The translations under genes and the position numbers were made by a program. Shown here one piece after another: positions 60,401 through 64,000 of a stretch of 64,000 nucleotides of DNA. The stretch is from positions 1,010,399-1,074,398 of the forward strand of contig LNAC01000108.1 in the NCBI GenBank assembly GCA_002007465.1, given 5' to 3'. The DNA comes from Ailurus styani. Its lineage: Eukaryota; Chordata; Mammalia; Carnivora; Ailuridae. The notes under the pieces are model-generated. The model saw nothing but the letters and a program-made list of their open reading frames with translations. It was not told the DNA's origin and made no database searches. How positions within the stretch are numbered: position 1 is the first letter of the stretch; each line of letters begins with the position of its first letter.

Positions 60401-62468
60401 CTGCAGAATAGTGCACGAGTAAATGTGTCATATCACATAAGCGTTCTACATTGTTGGTATCTGGGTTGTTTCCAGGCTTTTATTATCATAACCAATATTG
60501 TGATGAACAGCTTTCAGACGAATGAGGTTCCTCCTTTCTTCTAAATGATCTTCTTTGAGCCAATGCTAATTGACAAGTGTTTCTGATGTTTTTCTTCTTG
60601 GAAAGCTCTCCTTCCTTGGCTTTCACTTCTCTCATTTCCTTCAGTTTCTTCTTCCTTGCACACCTTTAAGGACAGTGTTCCCCAGGATTCCAACTGTACT
60701 CTACACACTCTGTTTGGATGATCTCATATATTACCATGACTTCAAATGTCATCTGTTTGAGGTTGATGTGCAAATTTCTCTCTCTAGCACAGACTTGTGT
60801 TCTGATCTCTAGTCCCTGAGTCCCAGCTACTTCCTGGACACCTCCACTCAAATGTTTCACAGGTACCTCAAACTCACTCTGTCCAAAAATGATTTAATCA
60901 TCTGTAAACCTCATCCAAACTTGCTCCTCTTTCTGTGTTCTTCATTTTAGTAACTATTACCACTGTTGTATCAACATCTACCCAGGTGCCTGAGCCAAAA
61001 GGCTAGAATGATCCTAGACTTCCCTTCCCCAACGCCGCCACCCCATCAACTGATCACCAGGCCTTATCAAGTCAACCTCCATTATATTCCTCACATCCAC
61101 TCACTTCTCTCCATTCACAATGCCATCATCTTAGATTTCAACCATCATCAGCACATTTGTTAAAAGCACGAGCTTTAAGGATGGAAAGTTCCAGTTCAAA
61201 TCTACCATTTAATAGCTTTGTGAACTTTGGCTAAACTACTTTACTTTTCTAATTTTTAGTTTTGTCATTTATAAAACAGGTATTAGTAAATACATCGTGG
61301 GATCATTACAAAGATAAAATGAAGTTAGTGCGTAAAACAATTAGCACTGTGCCTGGCACATATTATGAGCTCAACAGTGGTCTTTAAGTTTTATTTGTTT
61401 TTTAACCCAGGCTATCACCATCTCACACCCACATTCTCAGTTGGTTTCCCTAGTTTGAGTCTTACTTCCTCCAATCTGCAGTCAGGGTGATCTTTCTAAA
61501 CTGAAAATATGAACTAGTCTTTCTGCTGTCTAAAACCTTTCAAAGAGTCCATATTCCCTATGGATAAGATTCACGGTCCTCACTCTGTGACCCAGGCATC
61601 TCTCCAACTTTGTGCCACTGTTCTTCTCACACCAGAGGGTCCAAGTCAGGCTGAACCACACAGAATTAAGTCCCTTTTTACCACACTTTCTGTGGACATT
61701 GTTTCCTGTGCATCAGCATTCCACCCCTTACCAAGAAAGTGAGTCACCTGTCATGACCCTGCTGGGGAAACTCTAAGAAATCAAACTCCCCAGGGCTTCA
61801 ATACTCCCTGCACTGACCTAATGCATCCCGTTATAATTGCTGCTTCTGGCCAGTATCACTGGCGAGACTCTATTGTCCTTGAATGTGAAGATTTTGATCA
61901 ATTCACTGGTATATCCCCACTGCCTGACACATAACTAGTGTGCAAAGAACAGTTGCTAAAGAAAAAAAGAATGAACGAATGAATGAGATTGCCTGGCCAA
62001 AGAATATGAACATTTTTATGGTTCTTAATAACTACACTGAATCCCAAAAAAGACTGAACCAATTTACACAGTTTTGTGGCCACAAAAAACTTAGCTTATC
62101 TCCCAAATTCTAAAATCCTTATGTTACCCTTAAAAGCTGTTTAGTGTATATTTTCAGCTATCACCACCATGCTTATACAGTCTTCTCACCATAAATGAAC
62201 ATTTGAGAATCATACACTAACAAATACTGGATGTCAGCCAAACTTTTGGAGGATTCACTTCTGAAAGATTGTTCCTGATTTAAGTGTGAAGAGAAAATTC
62301 CACATTCTTCATTTTAGAAAATGGTCAGCACCTCTACCCCAGCCCTGCAAGTGAGAGGAGGCAAATTCACCTTGGACAGTTTGAGGATCTGAGAATGTTT
62401 CCCTTCCATCTCTCCACTGTAGTCTTTAGGATGAGTAATCAGCTGCCAGTCGTAGGTGTAGGTTTCTC
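30832..62468 (-). CDS. KIAA0319L: KIAA0319L (AAVR), sixteen 3' exons: PKD1 (part) to C-terminus
   Basis: Sixteen exons on the - strand join into one open frame of 710 residues plus stop (2,135 nt including two bases of a split first codon). Order: rest of PKD1, then PKD2, PKD3, PKD4 and PKD5, each with the YPP/KPP-A..G..-LP..-LDGS-S-DD-I..Y.W core and a GTY.F.L.V.D strand; a membrane-proximal region ([14 protein letters not shown]); a Cys-rich module ([18 protein letters not shown]); a hydrophobic helix ([20 protein letters not shown]); and a basic then acidic tail ending [10 protein letters not shown] recognise KIAA0319L, a type I glycoprotein of about 1,049 residues that cycles between the surface and the trans-Golgi and is the host receptor for adeno-associated virus; PKD1 and PKD2 are the known capsid-contact domains. 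Missing to the right are the signal peptide, MANSC domain and start of PKD1. The paralogue KIAA0319 fits less well at the tail and the Cys-rich module. Confidence 0.96.
31020..35946 (-). other. KIAA0319L intron between window exons 15 and 16
   Basis: About 4.9 kb. An L2-like stretch occupies about 33560-34550. The rest is GC-moderate unique DNA; several frames of 100-170 codons on both strands are overlapping shadows without protein similarity. Confidence 0.65.
33560..34550 (-). mobile_element. L2 LINE fragment, antisense
   Basis: Inverted L2 3' end: ggctccccactgctctcag, gcctggactgctctttctc, gtctcagttcaaatgttc and cagagggcctggcacacagt occur in the expected order. Confidence 0.65.
35947..36038 (-). 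CDS. KIAA0319L: KIAA0319L window exon 15: basic part of cytoplasmic tail
   Basis: It encodes [20 protein letters not shown], then [11 protein letters not shown] plus one base. The basic stop-transfer cluster directly follows the membrane helix. The acceptor is gttttacag and the donor is gtagtg; 92 bp. Confidence 0.95.
36039..37707 (-). other. KIAA0319L intron between window exons 14 and 15
   Basis: Contains a long GT microsatellite (37099-37162); otherwise nothing recognised. Confidence 0.7.
37099..37162. repeat. (TG)n microsatellite, compound
   Basis: A short TG run, then TATGATTT, then an uninterrupted run of about 20 TG units. Pure dinucleotide runs of this length are usually length-polymorphic and can adopt Z-DNA. 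Confidence 0.95.
37708..37798 (-). CDS. KIAA0319L: KIAA0319L window exon 14: transmembrane helix
   Basis: It encodes [20 protein letters not shown] followed by [10 protein letters not shown] and AG of an Arg codon: one membrane-spanning segment ending in juxtamembrane cysteines that could be palmitoylated. From memory the human residue at the Phe is Cys (CCCKR). The acceptor is tctctcggcag and the donor is gtaagg; 91 bp. Confidence 0.95.
38356..38478 (-). CDS. KIAA0319L: KIAA0319L window exon 13: Cys-rich EGF-like module
   Basis: It encodes [20 protein letters not shown] and ends DGDSNC plus one base. Six cysteines are visible in about 40 residues, in an EGF-like spacing just outside the membrane. 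The acceptor is ctgctttcag and the donor is gtgagt; 123 bp. Confidence 0.95.
39284..39426 (-). CDS. KIAA0319L: KIAA0319L window exon 12: membrane-proximal region
   Basis: It encodes [19 protein letters not shown] to FRALEINTV plus one base. The acceptor is gtctctgcag and the donor is gtgagt; 143 bp. Confidence 0.95.
39500..39690 (+). mobile_element. MIR SINE
   Basis: tgccagacgctgggccaagt, gttaagtaacttgcccaggg and tcacacagttaattatggca are hallmark MIR motifs. Confidence 0.85.
39932..40126 (+). mobile_element. CAN-SINE
   Basis: GGAGCGCCTGAGTGGCTCAG head, AAATAAATAAATAAAATC tail. Flanks ATTATCCATGG and ATAATCCATGG are the duplication. Confidence 0.93.
40870..41060 (+). mobile_element. MIR SINE, diverged
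   Basis: ctctctatgtggtggggact, taattctcagtaacaatcct and gaagtgccttgttcatcatc follow the MIR order. Confidence 0.65.
41335..41525 (-). mobile_element. MER5-like hAT element
   Basis: Contains gactcacctggagagctctg, cagaccaactgaatcc and the end gagttgggaaccacca, a MER5-type terminal sequence. Confidence 0.55.
42098..42293 (+). mobile_element. CAN-SINE
   Basis: GGGGCGCCTGGGTGGCTCAG head and CAAATAAATAAGATC plus poly(A) tail. AAAAAGC-type flanks. Confidence 0.94.
42310..43480 (-). mobile_element. L2-like LINE sequence, antisense (tentative)
   Basis: Has the composition and phrases of inverted L2 (aaatctttggaccacatcctg, gattgtcttccctactagac), but no clear boundaries. Confidence 0.4.
43662..43821 (-). 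CDS. KIAA0319L: KIAA0319L window exon 11: membrane-proximal region
   Basis: It encodes [40 protein letters not shown] and ends PYTEQ plus AG. The acceptor is gctttccag and the donor is gtagct; 160 bp. It lies after the PKD array and has no PKD core. Confidence 0.95.
44131..44322 (+). mobile_element. CAN-SINE with ATA-repeat tail
   Basis: GGGGCGCCTGGGGTGGCTCAG head; the tail ends in about five AAT units. Duplication AAAAGCTTCTGCCC (44117-44130) and AAAAGCTTTTGCCC (44323-44336). Confidence 0.93.
45240..45350 (+). mobile_element. MIR SINE fragment
   Basis: ctgtgtgacgctgagcaagc and tctgagtctcagtttctcca are MIR core motifs. Confidence 0.65.
45540..45678 (-). CDS. KIAA0319L: KIAA0319L window exon 10: end of PKD5
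   Basis: It encodes [35 protein letters not shown] and ends VEVKP plus one base. The acceptor is caaccccacag and the donor is gtgagt; 139 bp. It is separated from window exon 9 by only 324 bases. Confidence 0.95.
46003..46154 (-). CDS. KIAA0319L: KIAA0319L window exon 9: start of PKD5
   Basis: It encodes [36 protein letters not shown] and ends SPAAG in phase 0. The acceptor is tttggctag and the donor is gtaagt; 152 bp. Confidence 0.95.
46155..47290 (-). other. KIAA0319L intron between window exons 8 and 9
   Basis: About 1.1 kb of non-coding DNA with no repeat I can identify. Confidence 0.55.
47291..47439 (-). CDS. KIAA0319L: KIAA0319L window exon 8: end of PKD4
   Basis: It encodes [34 protein letters not shown] and ends NVIVKE plus one base. 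The acceptor is ctttgtccag and the donor is gtacct; 149 bp. Confidence 0.95.
47440..49174 (-). other. KIAA0319L intron between window exons 7 and 8
   Basis: About 1.7 kb, apparently free of recognisable young repeats. Nothing else seen. Confidence 0.55.
49175..49307 (-). CDS. KIAA0319L: KIAA0319L window exon 7: start of PKD4
   Basis: It encodes [36 protein letters not shown] and ends EKT plus CA. The acceptor is gtcttctag and the donor is gtgagt; 133 bp. Confidence 0.95.
49884..50007 (-). CDS. KIAA0319L: KIAA0319L window exon 6: end of PKD3
   Basis: It encodes [19 protein letters not shown] to VTVIVQP plus one base. The donor is gtaagt. The acceptor (tatacatgtag) has a weak pyrimidine tract. 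Phase 0 in, phase 1 out at the PKD3/PKD4 border; 124 bp. Confidence 0.94.
50694..50896 (-). mobile_element. CAN-SINE
   Basis: T-tail, GAGAGAGAGAGTGAGAGAG, ends GGCTACCCATGCATCCC. Together with the next unit it is flanked by AGCTGGAAATTTTC and AGTTGGAAATTTTC (50667-50680 and 51001-51014). Confidence 0.88.
50897..50998 (-). mobile_element. Short CAN-SINE variant
   Basis: TTTTTAAGTCATCGCTACACCC then caaactcacaatgctgagc, ending GGGCCAGGTGCC. Same orientation as, and joined to, the 50694 copy. Confidence 0.75.
51306..51489 (+). mobile_element. 5'-truncated CAN-SINE with 33-nt pure A tail
   Basis: Lacks the GGCGCC head and begins at atcatgatctcaaggtc. Ends CTCTCTCTCTCTC then 33 A (51457-51489). 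Duplication AAGATCTGCAACCTT (51291-51305) and AAGATCTGCACCCTT (51488-51502). Confidence 0.9.
51771..51999 (-). CDS. KIAA0319L: KIAA0319L window exon 5: end of PKD2 fused to start of PKD3
   Basis: This is the longest internal exon (229 bp). It reads [20 protein letters not shown] (end of PKD2), then without an intron [18 protein letters not shown] (start of PKD3), and ends KVVEMQ in phase 0. The acceptor is ccctgctag and the donor is gtagga. Confidence 0.95.
52150..52345 (+). mobile_element. MIR SINE
   Basis: gagtgccaggcactgttcca, cttcacaacagctctataa and agagaggtaacttgcccaag are hallmark MIR motifs. Confidence 0.88.
52400..52530 (+). mobile_element. MIR SINE fragment
   Basis: A second MIR 3' part directly after the first: tggacaggaagctgagagag and ctgggctacacagtgagcc. 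Confidence 0.65.
53545..53745 (+). mobile_element. MIR SINE
   Basis: tgtgtgaccttgggcaagtt, acttaacctctctgtgccta and cagtaaatgttcaagaag follow the MIR consensus closely. Confidence 0.88.
54230..54395 (+). mobile_element. MIR SINE
   Basis: ttctagctgaaatgtgtgac and ttttctcagctgtaaagtg are MIR core motifs. Confidence 0.7.
54859..54892 (+). pseudogene. RNU2: 3'-truncated U2 snRNA retro-fragment (first ~34 nt)
   Basis: The sequence matches the 5' end of U2 snRNA as I know it (ATCGCTTCTCGGCCTTTTGG then CTAAGATCAAGTGT) and stops there. It is flanked by imperfect 17-bp direct repeats (54844-54860 and 54893-54909; GGAACCAAAG then ATTCTAT or GCTCTAT, two mismatches). There is no A-tail. It lies in a KIAA0319L intron on the opposite strand and cannot make a functional snRNA. 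Confidence 0.88.
55022..55154 (-). CDS. KIAA0319L: KIAA0319L window exon 4: PKD2 core
   Basis: It encodes [18 protein letters not shown] and ends LVPGNYTF plus AG. The donor is gtaaat. The acceptor tatggtcaag has a poor pyrimidine tract, so it may be a weak site, but both phases join correctly with the neighbours; 133 bp. Confidence 0.92.
55155..57098 (-). other. KIAA0319L intron between window exons 3 and 4
   Basis: Contains a short CAN-SINE variant (56885-57013). The 55400-55850 stretch (aaaagatactcaacctcaat, gcaacattctttgtagcagc) resembles L1 3' sequence in + orientation, but I cannot fix its limits. Confidence 0.55.
56885..57013 (-). mobile_element. Short CAN-SINE variant
   Basis: T-run, aagtaggctccacacccagc, ctgaactcacaaccctgac, ending AACTGAGCCATCCAGGTACC. 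Flanks GGCTCCAAATCTTCT and GGCCCCAAATCTTCT. Confidence 0.8.
57099..57191 (-). CDS. KIAA0319L: KIAA0319L window exon 3: start of PKD2
   Basis: The acceptor is ttttctcgaag and the donor is gtgagt. It encodes [15 protein letters not shown] to STVIDGS and ends on the C of a Gln codon; 93 bp. Confidence 0.93.
57282..57457 (-). mobile_element. CAN-SINE
   Basis: TTAAAAAAGATTTTATGTATT tail side, ending GAGCCACCCAGGAGTCC. Confidence 0.92.
57488..57613 (-). mobile_element. CAN-SINE, 5'-truncated
   Basis: CATAAAGATTTTATTTATTTG tail side; stops after CGATCCCAGCACCCTGGGA without the GGCGCC head. Confidence 0.85.
58737..58942 (+). mobile_element. CAN-SINE, apparently young
   Basis: GGGCGCCTGGGTGGCTCAG head, complete body, tail with CAAATAAATAAACAAAATC and a pure A-run. 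Perfect 17-bp duplication AAGAATGGGAATTAAAA (58720-58736 and 58943-58959). Confidence 0.96.
59042..59129 (-). CDS. KIAA0319L: KIAA0319L window exon 2: PKD1 second half
   Basis: The acceptor is aattctgcag and the donor is gtatga. It reads [19 protein letters not shown] and ends NVTVKP plus one base. The phase-1 exit marks the PKD1/PKD2 border; 88 bp. Confidence 0.94.
59798..60311 (-). pseudogene. RPS27A: Processed pseudogene of RPS27A (ubiquitin-ribosomal protein S27a fusion)
   Basis: A near full-length, intronless copy lies in a KIAA0319L intron, in the same orientation as the host gene. The start codon is at 60264-60262. The ubiquitin half reads [16 protein letters not shown] and is open throughout, but it has many changes (for example NQQRLILAG) and ends LRLCGG instead of LRLRGG, so the conserved Arg before the Gly-Gly is lost. 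A frameshift follows GGAKK. The S27a half resumes in another frame ([16 protein letters not shown]), has lost about 14 codons holding the first zinc-finger cysteine, and ends [16 protein letters not shown] at 59841. A 5' UTR-like leader, an A-rich tail (CAA-interrupted) and the 12-bp duplication CATCAAGCTTTT at 59786-59797 and 60312-60323 show L1-mediated insertion. Confidence 0.93.
60790..61150 (-). mobile_element. L2 LINE fragment, antisense
   Basis: tacttcctggacacctccact and tcacaggtacctcaaactca are typical inverted L2 phrases; a similar stretch lies at 61395-61740. Confidence 0.6.
61155..61390 (+). mobile_element. MIR SINE
   Basis: ttaaaagcacgagctttaag, gtgaactttggctaaactac, and the end agcactgtgcctggcacata follow the MIR order. 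Confidence 0.82.
62371..62468 (-). CDS. KIAA0319L: KIAA0319L window exon 1: PKD1 first half
   Basis: The acceptor is cttctatag and the donor is gtgaat. After two bases of a split codon it reads [16 protein letters not shown] and ends QILKLSK in phase 0. It carries the PKD core strand with the YDW tryptophan; 98 bp. Confidence 0.93.
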
Positions 62469-64000
62469 CTATAGAAGGGCAGTTTAAAAATCATGAAAAC
62501 ACACACCTACACACAAAGAGGGCAGCCACACAGTCTGCCAATAACAAATCTCTTCTAAATCTTGACGAGGCCTTAGTTTTTAAGATTCCGCCCCAGAGCC
62601 TATAGGGAAACCAAACGTTTTGTTGAAAGAAAGGGAGGATTCTGCTGACTCAGCTACAGTCAGGGCTTCCTCCACCCTCTCCCAGCAGTGCTCTCTCCTG
62701 CTCCATACCCAGCCTCCCTCAAAATACCAGGTTGCTCGTGGTGTGGCATCACAGTGAAAATACATGCCCTACCAACCACTAGAGATGAACTCACTGGGAA
62801 CAAAGGGCATTTTCTTGCAAAACTTCTTTTGCAACAAAGAACAGCAATGACTTCTAAATAACACGGTTCAAAAATAGCTTTTTTACAGAATGCTAACAAT
62901 GCTTGTCTCACTGAGGTCATCACACCCTGGTGAGTTAAAAGAGCTACTTCATTCCTGCTGAGCTAAATAACACACTGCAGAAGATGGTAGGGGATGGCCC
63001 ATTTAAAACAGGCCCCACTGAAATTAATTAAGATCAAATGAACCATTAAATGGTCCTCATTTGTAGCTCAGACTATATGACTGGGTAGGACAAGGACAGG
63101 ATCCTGTTATCTAAATGGAATCCCACCCCCGTGAAAGTGGTCTTAAATTTTGGGGGGAATGAAATTCACATCTGATGAGGAATGGATAGGATTGGATAGG
63201 AAGGCTTAGTTTATGTTACTACCCAGAAGGTAAAGAGAAGAAACCTCAAAAGCATAACAGAATGGTCATCTCTCAGTTCATGAGTTCAAAAGTAATTTAG
63301 CACATAGAACTGATTCCAAGATAGCCTCCATCTGAAGACCAGATTTTATTTTATAAGCCTGAAATGCAAGATCTTCCTTCCTCCCCAAAATACTAGCTTT
63401 GTGTTGGACAGGCATCATGCCTGGGCAGCTCTCACAAATGTACTCTGTGGAAGTCGGGTCAGGTGAGAAGCAGGAAAGCAGCAGCAGCCGTGGGACTGGT
63501 GCTAAGAGATGACCTTTCTTCCAACTAGAGTGGGATATTTTCTTTCCACACAGAAAACAGACTCACACTAGTTTGGGAACTGACAATTTTGTAATATCTC
63601 AGGCTGGCAATGCAATTTCAAGAAAGGGCAATATTCCTAGGACAGAAAAGTTTGCGGGATGAATTATGCCTCACAGCCAAAAATGTGCCCGAGGGTAAGA
63701 ACAACTGAGGATAGGTCTGCTAGACAGAACGCTGGTTTAAATGATTTAGGGCAGTGGCTTTCAAACCATGCCTCCGAACCCGAGAGCAATCCTGAGAGGT
63801 GCTTCAGGGGCTGCCACAGGAGATGAGGGGGAGGAAGAGTAGGCAGAGCTGGTCCTGTTCGTATGTCCCCAATCTTCGAAAGTTTGAAACCATCCATCTC
63901 ATGTATCTGGTAAAGTCTGAACAACCCACGGAGAGAATTGAAAAGAATCTGTTTCTCAACCCATGTGTTTTAGACTTTATAAAAGTCTCCACTGTATTTT
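62469..64000 (-). other. KIAA0319L intron, right end of window
   Basis: No further KIAA0319L exon is visible up to the edge. I see no repeat with clear ends; open frames here match nothing. Confidence 0.6.

Larger units (their letters stand above)
59130..62370 (-). other. KIAA0319L intron between window exons 1 and 2
   Basis: Holds the RPS27A pseudogene (59798-60311), L2-like stretches (60790-61150 and 61395-61740) and a MIR (61155-61390). Nothing is recognised in 61750-62370. Confidence 0.7.

Overview
This is vertebrate nuclear DNA, almost certainly from a carnivoran and most probably a mustelid (mink, ferret or otter type). Genes are split by GT-AG introns. About half of the window is interspersed repeats. 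The dominant SINE, with about 27 copies, is the tRNA-Lys-derived CAN-SINE (head GGCGCCTGGGTGGCTCAG, a CT-rich stretch, then an AATAAA-rich tail), which is restricted to Carnivora. The mustelid guess rests on the remembered look of the CT-rich part and is inference. Two stretches are unresolved (N at 8426-8493 and at 22351).

Two convergent protein genes lie tail to tail. On the + strand, the last four coding exons of ZMYM4 (3504-9485) encode the C-terminal DUF3504 domain, followed by a 3' UTR of about 2.3 kb. On the - strand, sixteen exons of KIAA0319L (62468 down to 30832) encode the protein from inside its first PKD domain through PKD2-5, the membrane-proximal region, a Cys-rich module, one transmembrane helix and the cytoplasmic tail, then a 3' UTR of about 1.07 kb ending near 29762. 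All exons were joined by eye; the phases agree at every junction, with no stop or frameshift. ZMYM4 next to KIAA0319L in this orientation matches human 1p34.3. Both genes continue outside the window (5' part of ZMYM4 to the left; signal peptide, MANSC domain and start of PKD1 of KIAA0319L to the right), so no promoter or CpG island is present.

Layout: 1-2140 old L1; 2141-9485 ZMYM4 exons and introns, with a SINE cluster at 8083-8761; 9486-11785 ZMYM4 3' UTR; 11786-16100 intergenic DNA with SINEs, a MIR and DNA transposons (one MER2); 16100-28330 an L1 nest, in which a nearly full-length but dead L1 (about 18527-25862, - strand) carries six CAN-SINEs; 28330-29761 intergenic with MER5A and MIR; 29762-64000 KIAA0319L, whose introns hold SINEs, MIR, L2, a processed RPS27A (ubiquitin-S27a) pseudogene (59798-60311) and a tiny truncated U2 snRNA retro-copy (54859-54892).

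I found no undescribed system. The most useful observations are: two opposite-facing CAN-SINEs at one target site with three perfect copies of an 18-bp target duplication and an assembly gap; the exon-phase pattern that marks the PKD tandem array and shows one missing border intron; the U2 micro-retrocopy; and an apparently young SINE between the PKD1 and PKD2 exons of the gene that encodes the AAV receptor.
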